Origin: Cyanoderma ruficeps
Lineage: Eukaryota > Chordata > Aves > Passeriformes > Timaliidae
DNA: 64,000 nucleotides
Assembly: GCA_008694505.1 (NCBI GenBank)
Contig: VZDJ01007747.1
Span: 12,234,400-12,298,399, forward strand
Direction: 5' to 3'
Positions 24,453-36,400 of the stretch are shown one piece after another. The position numbers and the translations under genes are program-made. Each line of letters starts with the position of its first letter. Within the stretch, counting starts at the first letter, position 1. A model generated the notes under the pieces. It was given only the letters and a program-made list of their open reading frames with translations, was not told where the DNA came from and did not search any database.

Positions 24453-25753
24453 CTGCAAAGGGAGGCAAAGAAAAGGGCTTTCATGGTCGTACAGCAAGCA
24501 GAAAATGAACAAAAATTCAGAACAACATAGAACAAATAATTACCTTCCTGATGCCACCCTTCCACAAAAGAAATGAATAGGAATATTTGTCCAAGAGATT
24601 GATATCATTACGTGCATTGTGCTTGTTTTGTTACAAAGCTCATATCGGGGAAAAAACATAACTCTATTTAAAAATACAGCATTTACATAATAAAATATTA
24701 AGAAAATTAATTATTTAAAAAGAAACACTCCAGTATATTTTGAGGGTTTTGTTTGGGCTTTTTTTTATGCTACAATATTACAATACCACCTTACAAGAAC
24801 TATGTTTGTGGTAGTTTCTCCAGTGACAGCCTAAGAAACCCCATTTTCCCTTCATTAACTAGCTTTCTATCCTCATATATTGATCCACTTTCCACTCAGA
24901 TTTGTTCATAGTGATATAATATAAACCAGGCTACTTACATAATTCATATTAACCAACTTCCTCACCTCACCCTAAACCAAATGATCACATTTGCTTTTAA
25001 TTTCAGTGGCCTGGTTTATGCAGCAGCCACAGGAAGTCAACCGCAGCACAAGAGCTGCATTTTCTCAGACGGTTTTGGTACAAGGGTGGATTGTGTACCT
25101 TCCCTCTAAGATTTATTCAACCATAGTAAGACCCAGTAAAACACTTAGCAAATGTTGATCCTTCTGGCTTCAGAGGGATCAACATTTTAGCCTCTCTGTG
25201 CTTTAGGCAGATGTAATTTTGTTCGTTCTGTCTTCATCTTTTATCATTCAAAAACAAAAACAGAACCCTCAGCTGCACTGAAGCAGGTGTCATTTGCCCA
25301 AGCAAAAAACTACAAATAAAAATGTACTAAGAGCTACTATCCTAATGCTTAACAAGGTTTGGCCAAATCCATTTGAAATCTACTTTCCTGTCATAAGAGT
25401 AATCATAAACCCTTCAATCAGTGATTCATTATATGGACCTATTAATTGTGCAGCGAGGTCATTAGCTTTCAAAAACATCTCAGTAACAAAGAAAAAGATA
25501 TTGGAATTATTGAAAAACCCCAACAAACAAACCACAAGTGTATTTAGAAAACAAATGGATCGAGAAATTGCACTGACTAAATTTGGCACTTGGTAAAAGA
25601 CTAGGAAAACTACTTGCTTGACTGTATTTTCACTGTGATTTAATTCATCACCATACATTGAATTAGACCATTACAGTAAGAAAACATATATCAGCTACTT
25701 CCTAATACAGTATATATTATGGATTTGTCAAAAATACTATGTTGTTTATTTAC
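24453..25753 (-). other. GPM6A: GPM6A intron between exons 5 and 6 (1.3 kb)
   Basis: Short GT-AG intron with no mobile element that I recognise. Its one notable structure is the compact hairpin at 25150-25187. The weak open frames here run on both strands and match nothing. Confidence 0.93.
25150..25187. repeat. 17-bp stem, 4-base loop inverted repeat
   Basis: Arms 25150-25166 and 25171-25187 pair along their whole length with a single G-T wobble around the loop GCTT. The inner core is AATGTTGATCC against GGATCAACATT. It can fold from either strand. The loop is too small for an ordinary microRNA precursor. Confidence 0.85.
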
Positions 25754-25830
25754 CTCATTAGAGTCACACATCTTGATGAAACTTTCTGATGAGGTGCAAA
25801 CCTTCTTTTCCTCTCCAATAGTTACAATAC
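25754..25830 (-). CDS. GPM6A: GPM6A coding exon 5 (residues 181-206)
   Basis: This 77-bp exon is too short to show as an open frame by itself. It sits between an acceptor ending TCTCCAG and a GTAAAT donor. It starts with two bases completing Gly181 and then has 25 codons, ending in phase 0. The translation runs IVTIGEEKKVCTSSESF, then IKMCDSNE. It completes the large extracellular loop and supplies Cys192 and Cys202, the partners of Cys174 and Cys162 in the two loop disulfides. Several residues differ from the human protein as I remember it (ICTVSENFLRMCESTE), making this the most divergent part of the coding sequence. Exons 4 and 6 join it exactly in frame. Confidence 0.96.
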
Positions 25831-27911
25831 CTGGAGAAGAATAAATATTCACATTATTTAGAATTCCCGGTACAGATCAACTTCCTTATATGAGAAAAGC
25901 TAAGAACTTATTTTAACAATGATATCTGGGTTTTGTTGACAATCAGGAGTCTGGAGCAACTCTCCTGTGAAGAGAAGCTGAGGCAGTTGGGATTGCTTCT
26001 GGAGATGAGATGTCTTCTGGAGAAGAGAACGCTCTGGGGAGACCTTATAGCAGCATTCCAGTAACTAAAAAGGGTCAGTAAGGAGAGCTGGAGAGGGATT
26101 TTATACAAGGGCATGCTGCAGTAGAACAAGGAGTAATGGCTTAAACTGAAAGAGGTTGAGTTTAGGTTAGATGTAAGGAAGAAATTTCTTATTGTGAGGG
26201 TGTTGAACACGATTCCTTGAGAAATGGTGGACATCCCATCCCCAGAAGTGTTGAAGAACAGGTTGGATGGGGTCCTGAGCAACCTGACCTAGAGGAAGAT
26301 CTCCCTGCCCCCATGGCTAAAACCATTCTAGGATTCTATTCTATTTTAGCCAGCACAAAACTAACACATCATCTATTTAGTAAAAGCCCTGCTAAGAAAC
26401 ATGTAGGGAACAATTTTTCTGCCATTTTTGAGCATATCTTTATTCCTTATTTTGATCAGCACAAGGATTAAAAACCAGAAATTATTTGCGACCAGTTTAT
26501 ACACTTAAAATGTTCACAAACCTTCTCTACCTTCATGTGGAGAAATGTGCTGTATATTGATTTCAAACAGATTGATCTAGTATTAAGCTTCTTTCACAAG
26601 TTATAAACAAGCATTACACAAATTTTACTGTTTCTCTTTTCAGCAATAATAAGTAGAATCTACCTTTTTTCCTTTAGGTAATGACCAAATAATAAATCAA
26701 AGACTAGCTTGAAAAAAACCCCTGCAATTAACTCATTTATAATGAAAAATGGCTCTTTCCTAATATTAATCAGTGTTTTTTGCACTGATTTTACAGGAAA
26801 CAGGTACATTCACAGAATACACACTGTATATGTTCGTGTTCTACAGAAATTCTAGATAGACTTAATAAAGAAATAGTCATGAATATTAACAAAATAAAAG
26901 GTCATAGAAAGAAAAATTAATACATTGATGAGATCTATACAAATAATTGCTTTTTAAACTCACCTGCCATGCCATGTAGGAAAAAAAAAATAAAAACCAC
27001 CAATTTTTCTTCCCTCTCATGAAAGAAAAAAGTCAAATATTTTTTTTTAGATTAATTGAAATGTTTACTATTAATGAAACTCTTTTTTTTGCCAAAAAAT
27101 ATAGCACCTTTTATATCTCCACACAACAATTAAAAATATGCTGTGATTTTATTTAGGCCAAGGAAACAAAAGAAAGATAAGAAATTGTCCATTGAGCGTA
27201 TGATTATCCAAAGCTCTGTGGGTTGAGAAATCACTAAGACCATAACATCTAGAATCAAACCAAGTAGAAGGAAGGAATTGAATTACCATCACAAATACAA
27301 GAATCCTCAGACATTCTAAGATTACAAACCCCTTTGTATCCAAATTTCACATCATCTCAAAACACACATATATCCCCACATTATTCTAACCTCCACTATT
27401 CAGGCTTTATTCTCATGCCCTCTCTATCTCACTTTCCACCACTTTCATAGAGTGTTACTATCAGTATTGTTGGTCCTCATCAAGGTTTTTGAAAGCAATG
27501 AATCTTGTTGTGTCCCAATTCATCTCTCTAGAGACAGCTGATACCCTAGAATCTCACATCTCCAGGTCAGTATCCTACCACAAGAATGAAAGTCATTCTC
27601 CAGATAAATGATTAATTAGGCATTTCTAGACAAGTTTCAGCAATTTCTAAAGAAGAGACTAAGCCAAAACCCCATGCCAGATTTTCATTACTCTGGGAAG
27701 ATGGACAAGGTTGACTAAATTTTTGTCAGGTCTGGAAATGCAGCTCATCTTTTATACACTGCCTAGACTAGTGGGTAAAAGGGCAGAGAGAGACACTTAA
27801 CAATTGCTTCAGAACCACTGAACAGTTCATTTCAGATACATGGAAGCAAAGCAGTGGAACGCTCTCTTTTGTGAAATCTTACTATTCATTTAGGGCTTTT
27901 CATTCACGTAC
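25831..27911 (-). other. GPM6A: GPM6A intron between exons 4 and 5 (2.1 kb)
   Basis: GT-AG intron carrying an antisense CR1 fragment at about 25940-26347, close to exon 5. The rest (26348-27911) is AT-rich with homopolymer runs, and I see no further feature. Confidence 0.93.
25940..26347 (+). mobile_element. CR1 LINE, 5'-truncated 3' end
   Basis: About 400 bases match the 3' end of chicken-repeat-1 non-LTR retrotransposons as I know it. The matching blocks include GGAGCAACTCTCCTGTGAAG, TTATTGTGAGGGTG, AACAGGTTGGATGGGGTCCT, and GAGCAACCTGACCTAG followed by CCATTCTAGGATTCTATTCT. The last piece is the short ATTCT-type terminal repeat that CR1 has in place of a poly(A) tail. The element is on the plus strand, antisense to GPM6A, and is far too short to be active. 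It is the clearest sign of a bird or other sauropsid genome. Confidence 0.9.
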
Positions 27912-28065
27912 CATACTGGCGAAGATCCAAGCAGAGATTAGCTCCATCCACTACGGTGGCATTTCGGCAAATGGTCCACAGATTGAAGTACATGTAAACA
28001 GGCAGAGAAGTGAAAGCTGTAACTCCAAGCCAGGCCAACATAAAGACATATGTCAGCATAATAAA
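27912..28065 (-). CDS. GPM6A: GPM6A coding exon 4 (residues 130-181)
   Basis: This 154-bp exon has an acceptor ending CTGCAG and a GTACGT donor. It is 51 codons plus the first base of a glycine codon. It encodes transmembrane segment 3 (FIMLTYVFMLAWLGVTAF, about residues 130-152) and the start of the large extracellular loop. The loop part has Cys162 in TIC, a sequon Asn164-Ala-Thr, and Cys174 in GANLC. In mammalian M6a these cysteines pair with Cys202 and Cys192, and Asn164 is glycosylated; all positions are kept here. The bird residues NATVVDGANLC differ slightly from the human NTTLVEGANLC. Other open frames crossing this exon on the same strand are shadows. Confidence 0.98.
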
Positions 28066-28139
28066 CTGCAGTAAAAGAAGGAAAAACAAAACCAGAGGTA
28101 AGTCAGAACATAAGTTATAAACCTTTGGAAAAAAAGTAG

Positions 28140-28206
28140 CCACAGGGTTCCACAGAGGAACCACAGAGTTCCACAAAAAAAAAAAAAAAGGAACCACAGG
28201 GTTCTA
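28140..28206. repeat. Degenerate minisatellite upstream of exon 4
   Basis: A unit like CCACAGGGTTCCACAGAGGA recurs about three times, split by a run of 15 A. Inverted GGTTCC and GGAACC pairs lie inside it. It is 75-140 bases on the intron side of the exon 4 acceptor, just outside the usual branch-point zone. Confidence 0.75.
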
Positions 28207-29156
28207 CATTTGCAGAACAAATGCATCCATGACTGGCTTTGTCTGTTTCTGTCCTTTTTTAATTTATGGTTTTGATCTGATAATCCACTAATGATCAGGT
28301 CAAAATGATGCCACAGTTCAAATGTGGTGTTCCTGAAGAACAAGAATGATGCTTCCAGAAGTGCAAGCTTACTCCACTTTCCTCTCACTCTTGTGCCAAT
28401 GATGGATGCAAAGCAGTGCACCTGAAGTACTGACAGCTGCATCCTCTGTGAAACGTATCTGTGTCTCTCTCTCATCACCACTACTCCATAGTTAGTACAA
28501 GAGGCCCTATGGTTGTATCTTCTACTGTCTATCATGTTGCAAAAAATGAAAATTAAATACTGTAGGCTTTGCTTCTTTTGCTTTTAAAATTTGTGTCTCA
28601 ATAAAAATGAGCCTTTGTCTATGACTCCCACAAAATCTCACTTGAAAATCCATTTTGCACTGAACCAATGAGACTATACTTTTGCAATTGTTATTGCATT
28701 CAGACGTATTTGGGGTCTACATACAAACAAATTCATGATTCAGAAAAAACAGTAAGTAAATGTCCTATAAATATGAAAACATGCTACCTGGCTGCTCCTT
28801 TGCTGGGTTGACACCACTAGGAAACACACTTATTAATAACAAACCATCTTTTCATCTTATGCTGTGGAAAGGATATGAAGAGGCTACATGGTAAAATGTG
28901 GAAATCAGTCTCTAAATATGGAATCCAAATAGCCCCAGAATCTGGTGGCTTCAGAAATGCTGATGAATCCAAACACATTACAAGACACACAAAAAATCAT
29001 CATACTAACATTTTTCTAGCTGCTTACCTCAGAAAAATAATGGCTCTGAGAATAAGAAATAAGAAATATTTTTGAAAGCTGAATAAGCTGATAAAAATCT
29101 GCCTAAAATTAAACCTTAAAGAGTAAATAAGGGATAATGGAAGACATTTTCTTGTT

Positions 29157-29157
<1 letters not shown>

Positions 29158-29187
<30 letters not shown>

Positions 29188-29188
29188 N
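29158..29188. repeat. Poly(T) homopolymer with an undetermined base
   Basis: About 30 T ending in one N at 29188. Homopolymer length is unreliable here. No retrocopy was recognised next to it. Confidence 0.9.
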
Positions 29189-32100
29189 TAAGATCTCTCA
29201 AATCAGGTAATGCAGGAAAAAACCTAATATAAGTACAGATTTTAGTTATGGAAATCGAATAAGGTCAGAATCTAAAAGGTTGTAAAATGATGTGAAAAAA
29301 TTGTAGCCGGGTGGCTTAGCCACATTGACCTGATCAGGAAAAGCAATCCAAAACAACAAAAGGTCTGAATTTTAAATGAGGTACTCTTATTGCTTTGAAG
29401 CCATAGGATGATGTTCTCAAGCAATCTTAGAGACCTTAATTTGATTTAACCTCACTTCCAAATATTATTAAAGAAAAGTAATTTTAATTCTGAGGAAGTA
29501 TATTTACATATGGATTTAATGTGGTTTAATTAATCCAGTTTAAAATTTATTTCAGATTAATTTTTCTGATTGTCCCTTGGTAAATTAGACTTGTAGTTTG
29601 AAAAGTTGTTTAATACTTTCAATATCAACTTTCTATCCTTTTCTTGAGTTAGTACTCCATGCTTCAATACTCATACTTTACATCCATGCTTACCAGTTTG
29701 AGAGTTACAAACTGATTTAACTTTTCCCTCAACATCCAACTAGTTTAAAAGAAAAACTGATGTGTTTAATTTATACATAAAGATTTCTAAAAATGCATTC
29801 ATGCAGATAACGGCTGTCTTCTTTACCAAATCTTCCCAATAACCCACTTACTAGAAACCCAACTTGTAAAACAGAAAAACTGATAGCAAAGTCCAAAGTA
29901 GATATGCACCCTTGAGTACTGCTGTAGACATTTCCATGCATCATTTGTTCATATATTGGAAATTCTATTCCACATATTGAAGAGTAAATAGTTAACACAA
30001 GTAAATACTGTTCCGTACATGCCCCTTTTTTGTTGTTGTTATTGTTCTTTTACTGTTTTCTTTTTTCCTTTCCATATTACGGTGTTAAAGTTAATGAAAC
30101 ATCTGGCTCAGCCCCAGGCACAGACTCACAAATAATTCCTTGGAAAATGACTTAGAAATGTAGATTCAGGGATATGAATTCCCAAATAAAGTGCTATGTC
30201 TGATCTTAATTTACTATCAAGCTAAAGAGTTGCACTCATTTTTTTCTAAGGCAGTAATAGCAAATAAGAAAGAAGACTGTCTTGGTACAGACTTTAAATT
30301 CTAATTTATCCTAGAAGTGTTTTAAAAGTAAACCAGCCTCCTAGACTATATTCTTAGCTTATCAAAAACAAGTAAGTCTGAAATCTTACTTGTGATCCCC
30401 CAAAAATTTGTGAAATAAACAATACTTAATAAATTTAGTACATGTCTTAGTGTAGCACATCCATAATAATTTAATGGAGTACTGAATCTTTTATATTAGT
30501 TACATTACAGAAATGTAATAACTGTTTTTATGACAGGGCTCCATATAGGCTTGAGAATTTTCCTATTTTGTGATTAGCACCAAATGGAGAAAAAAAGGTA
30601 GGCTTTACCATGAGCATTACAAACCCTTTTAATATCTATTTATTTTCTGATCTGTAGTAATAATGAAGAAGCCTACTCAAAAATCCCCACTGAGATAATG
30701 CAAAGCACTAGTATAGCAAAGAGGGAGAAAACAGAGCTTATTAGCCTCTAAAAAATCTGCCTTGGGCATAAAATGATAGTAGAGATCTGTCAGATGACAG
30801 TTGCTGTGAGTCACAAGGGCTGCTTTCTCAGAGAGAACTGTCTGCCTGTTATGGAACAGATTCGCTCTAAAAACATGAATCTGATTGGTTGAGTATCTCA
30901 GAAAAAGTTGCTCAAATGATGAATAATTTCATTTTAAAAACATATTTTAGAAAAGGCAGAACTTCAGTGTTCCTCTGTCAGTTGCATTCAGCTGAAGAGC
31001 CAGTGGCCAATGACATGCCTGATTTTATGTCATAACACCAAGAAGACAGGAAAAAATATGCAAGCTTCCTTTGTTTATGTAAGAATAACGAAAATACAAA
31101 ACTTCAAGTTAAACCACATGGTAATTATGGGTTATGCCTGGAAGCTGCTATCAGTGATATCAGTAAAGCCAAGCACAGAAATGTGATCTGGGCAGTAATA
31201 TACTTCCTGCTGTAAGGGCAGTAAAATAGTTTAACCTTGCACAACAAAATATTAGTTTCTAGCAATAGCAGGTAGTAGCTTATAAATTCTTTTTATAATT
31301 GAATGAAATTATGAATTATTTGATTTTTAAAAAGCACAGGAAAGAATAACATAGTTTTTTAGATCATTTTCTCTGCTATTACAACCTTCCCTCTTTGCAC
31401 AAGACAACTTACAAGGAATGCTCAAGGAGCCTGTTCACTCCAGGAATTAAATTCAGAACCCAATCTCCTGAGATTCAAAGGGATCTTTCTCCTTTGAAGT
31501 AGCACTCTGCTACGTGACAAGCTGAAGATTTCTGAAAGAGTATAGCATCTTAAAGAGGTATCACAGTTTGTTCTTTAGCATCCTGTCTATTGTGTTTATG
31601 GTGAGAATTACTTTCTCTGAACCGTTTGATTTTCACTCTAAGAAGCCAAACACATAAACCCAAAATAAACTAGAAGTATAGTGAAATTTATCTACCAAAT
31701 CACAAAGATAAATTCTATTTTAAATTCACACTATTTTAAATTCAGCTCACATTTGCAAAGAATAGCTGAAATGAATAATTACTTGAACAAACAAATATTC
31801 AACCTTTTTAGTGGTTATTTTTTGTATCATCACCACAGCTGGCAAAATGCTCTTGCCAGATTTTGTAAGTTTTTCAGTGCCTGTAATGGCTTTTCTGAGT
31901 TATAAATTATCAAAGCAGGCAAAGCATCAACTTTCTGGAATGATTTTTTAAATCAAAACAGACCAATGTCAGCAGAGGAGAGCATATTTTGAAATTGTTT
32001 GTGTGGAGCGCACCTTCCCTGGTGGTCATAACTGGTTGAAAACCTTTTTCTACTGAAAACATTACCCAAATCCCATCCATTTTAATAAGATCAATATTTC

Positions 32101-33380
32101 AGTTACCGGTTGTTGTTTTTTTTTCTTTTTTCCCCTCCTTCTTTCTAATTCATGTGTACTTGTCCCATGAAAAGCATATTCATTAAATTTCAAACACTGT
32201 TCTTATTTTAGTTTGGTTATAAATAATTTAGTACCCCTGAAGAAACGTTGTATGATGGCTTCAGTGACCCTAGGGACAGAGGCAGTGAAATCTTATCTAA
32301 AAGGTACAGTTTCTACAAACAGAAATGGAGTGGAAAGAAAACAAATTAAACCTCATTCACTTCATTTTATGAGGACACTACTGCTTATGACAAGAAAAAT
32401 AATACAGAAACATAGCAACAAATTAGGTGCCCAAATAAAACTTAACTCCAATGAACTCATGCGGCCATGTAATCTCATCTTTGTTCCAAACCACTCAGTA
32501 CTAACTTTTACATTTTCTCTCAATCTCATCATATATTTATTTTGTATGAGCTCCCTGATGTGAGCTCTCAACACAAAGAGTTGCAAAAAGACATACAGCT
32601 TGCTGTTTTTTCATCACATTTAGATTTATTATCCTGTGACACACAAAAAATGTATACTTTCAGCTATGTGAATGAAGAGGTTCCTTCCAAACCTCTTCAC
32701 AGCTTCAGAAATTCTCTTAGATGGTTTTTGCCAGAGATGAAAACTGCACCTACAGAGATCGTGTACATCCATTGTGCTCAAAGCCTATCATGCTTCATTA
32801 TGAAACCCTGGCAGTGCTGGACACCACCCAGAATAAGCCCAGGGATAGCCTGGCTGTCTCTTATGGGAATACTGGGAAGCAGCTGGCCTCTGCAGTGCAG
32901 TGTAGTTCTGGATTTGGGTGCATTTTCCAAACAGGAAATGCCAGAACAAGGCACCGTGTTGGAATTTTTGGCCACACAGAAGCATGAACAGAAGGATCTT
33001 TTCAATTTTTCCTGAATTGTCCCATCTCTAAAACATCTCATTCACTTTCAATTGTCTCTATATTGGATTCAATACTAATAAAAACTTATTTAGTTTTAAC
33101 ATTCATTTTCCCAGCCTCAAATTCAAAACTGACCTTTGGTTTCAGGCCTTCTGCCTCATGTTGCTCATTTTACCCAGAAAAAATTCCTCTGAATTATTGC
33201 TACTGTCTCTTTACCCTGTGCACATTCTGCAAAAATGCATTTGCATACTCTTTTTAAATTATTCATTGCAGCTGACACATATTTTCTCAAATGCTGAAAT
33301 TTGTCTTGATGCAGTTGTAGTGGGAGAGTACTGATAGAGTGCACAGTTCTCTCTTCAGGTTTAGATTTAGACACTAACTT

Positions 33381-33412
33381 CTTTAAATCTGACAAAGAAG
33401 TCAGATTTAGAG
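33381..33412. repeat. 13-bp stem inverted repeat (intron 3)
   Basis: CTTTAAATCTGAC (33381-33393) pairs with GTCAGATTTAGAG (33400-33412) around a 6-base AAAGAA loop, with one G-T wobble. The copies ATCTGA and TCAGAT also occur nearby, so this may be a local inverted duplication. Confidence 0.8.
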
Positions 33413-36400
33413 CGCTGTAAGTGTTCCCACTTCAGGCCTGTTGTTTATTTGCATTCAATTTTCTATTATGCAGGGTTCTGACCATACCTTACATCAACAG
33501 TCCAGACTCAATAAGGACTCTTTATCAATAAACTTTTATGACAGAGTAGTTTAAAGATTAGATATTTGTTCCTGTTCATCACCTGTATTATTACCCTACA
33601 GGACTTTAGTTCTTCTTTTCAGAGGTTCAGATTTCACACATCAGATTTTTGCTATTTTTTTTTCACTTTTTAAAGAAGAATCTCTACAGAGATACTTCCA
33701 TCTCTTCACAATGGATTTTTTATGTGACAGCATCTTACATGTATAATTCCCCATATGCAAATATGAAAGAGAGCAAGTAGAAAACTTGCTGAGTTCCTCT
33801 GGAAAACATTTTAACAATGCAGAAGCTCAAACAGCCTCAGCTGCTTATTTGTGTAGAACCAAAATGCTATTATTTATTTAAATAAATGAAAAAATGAAAA
33901 AAAAAAAGAATGTGTACAGATATCTCTAGACATTAACATGTTTAAGAAGGACTGTTGAGTCCCTCACAAGAAAATGGCTCTAACATTTCCATTTCTGTAC
34001 TAACTAGCATCTCCAAATTCATGCCTCATTCATGGAGAGAAATAAAAGATGAAGCAAAAATATTGCAACTTGTCTGATTTTATATACAATGCTTCTGGAA
34101 GAGACTGTTGTTCTGATATTATCACTAAATGCATTGTAAACCACAGAAAATACACACATGCAAACTATTTTCTATAGCATCACTTGCATTGTTAACAATC
34201 ACTTGTTGGACATTTATTATTGCCTCTACAGAACATGTTCATCCCCTCTTTCTCTCTAACATATTATACTCCCAGGCACAGCTCCAAAAGTCTGTTGAAA
34301 CATGGATAGATTTCATGGTGTGCTATTACTGTCATGTGGTTGATATTCCTTGGCTTACATTCAAGTCAACTGCTTCGAGAGGAAAAAAAAAAGCCAATAT
34401 TGATCCAAATTTCTCTCCATAGAGGGACAGATTTCTCAGGTTCTACTAATTGAAATTCATTCATATAATGAATACTACCTAATGAGAACTTTCTTTGATT
34501 ATCAAAATATGTTAACAGAAAAATATAAAATCCCAGAAAATTGAAATTATATTTTGGAACAATTTTGTTTGACTTTTTTTAAACATTTTTCTTCTACAGC
34601 TAGTCTAGATGGAAGAAAAACTGATTTTGTCAAAATTAGGATCGATTCTCACTGTTGCTTTCTGCTTTTCATCTGCACATAGGTTTTTCTAAATGTGTAT
34701 TTCAAGGATAAAATATTTCATGCTTTATTTCTATTGCTTTGGAAAAAATTTAGATACATGTAAAAAACTGGCTTACTTTCTGATTTATGCTGTTGATTTG
34801 TTGGTAGCAGAGTAGGAGATTTTCACAGTCACATCAGAAATTATTCTCTAATAAATTGATTCACTTTTTGATATATTACTTAATATGCAAATGGATGAAA
34901 TATCAATTTGAAGGAGGCTTTGCACTGATGCAAGACTGTTTTATCTTAAGATCATATAATTTGTCTCTTTGGTTCTTCCTTAGAAACCAAATATTCTAAT
35001 TTATTTTCTATTCTTGAATTTTCTTTACAATGTTGATGGGTCTGTAGCATTGTGCTGCCTAAAGTTATCATTAGTTGCTTTACATGCATCCTTCAGCAAG
35101 ACTATAATTTTTGTAGTCTGACAGGCTTCTGAAGCCCTATAGAAAGCATTGGATCTTTATTGTTGCTTAACAAAAGCAGAATTTCCTATGTAATTTTTTT
35201 TACAATCCTTCAGACAGGAATTATTTCTTTCTCAAAATGCACATGCTCATATTTTCACATTCACAAAGTTATCCTCCTCCTTTTGTTTTTCTTTCTGGTG
35301 GTATTTTTCTAATTCTAGGAGGTAGAGTCTAGGAATATAGCTAAGCTATTTGCTTTGTATTCAAATATGATTGAAGAGAAATAATTTGGTATTAAAACTG
35401 GCTTTTTGAAATATGGATTAGATATCTTCATTAAATACTCCTTTTTCATGTGCTCTCCTTTGTATGTTCATGCCATGTAACTGTCCAATTTGAAGATATA
35501 AAGTACAAAAAACAATCAGTTCCATCATTAACTTTCCCCTGACAATGTAGGCCAGTCCTAGTAGTAAATTTTCTAGGTTAGGCTACCAAATAGATGATAA
35601 TTTTTTTTATAAAATCCTGAACCATACGCTAATGGTTTTCAATGGTGACAAGTTTTCTATACACAGATGAAGATATAGCACTCAGCTGGGAAAGGACTGA
35701 ACCATACAGATTGTTTACATTTTTCACATTTCCAAAATTTGCATTGCAACACTTTTTCAGGAAGATTCCATGGTTTGTAGCTGAACACAAGGCAGCAAAG
35801 CTTAAAGTAGAAAATAGAAATAATAGTTATAGGTCTAAACAAATGTGTCACTCAAGGTTAATACTTGGCTGTCAAAAAAAAAAAAAGTGTTTCTTTTCCT
35901 GATATATTCTTAATGGGCTTTGTGAAGCCTACGCGAAAATGAAGGGGTAGGAAACTTTCTTGCTTGTTTCCTGTCTTGACAAGCATTCAAAGTCAATAGC
36001 ACAGCCTTTTAAGCTTTTATTGTCACCTTAAATAAATTTAAGTTTCTCTCCTTCCTGTGCAAGCGATGCTAAAAAATATTTACAAAGCTAAATATGAATT
36101 CTTAAGGCATCAACAGGAAGATACAGTTCACATGAAGAACAAAGATATATGGTTTCTGTGGGTTTTCTTTCACCATAAAAGTAATGATTTCATGATAATT
36201 CCACTGATATTCAAAGGCTTAAATAACTCTAAAAAGAGTAAGGTGTCTAGATGCAGTTAATAAGTTATCCAGGTGAAAGCAAGGATCAGGGAAAACTCTC
36301 ATCACCTGATGAAACATTCAAGTTAAAGCTGAGATGGATTATCTGAATATAGGGGAAATAAAGCTATCATCTTGAGCAATTTATGCATACTTTGGAAACG

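Noticed and set aside
25150..25187. MicroRNA precursor
   Set aside because: The stem is only 17 bp and the loop 4 bases, too short for normal Drosha/Dicer processing.
28053..28535. 160-codon minus-strand open frame, the longest in the window
   Set aside because: It overlaps the start of GPM6A exon 4 in a different frame and translates intron and the minisatellite; it is a shadow frame.
29158..29188. Poly(A) tail of a processed retrocopy (seen as poly T)
   Set aside because: No gene-like sequence lies next to it, and bird CR1 machinery rarely makes poly(A)-tailed retrocopies; a simple homopolymer is enough.
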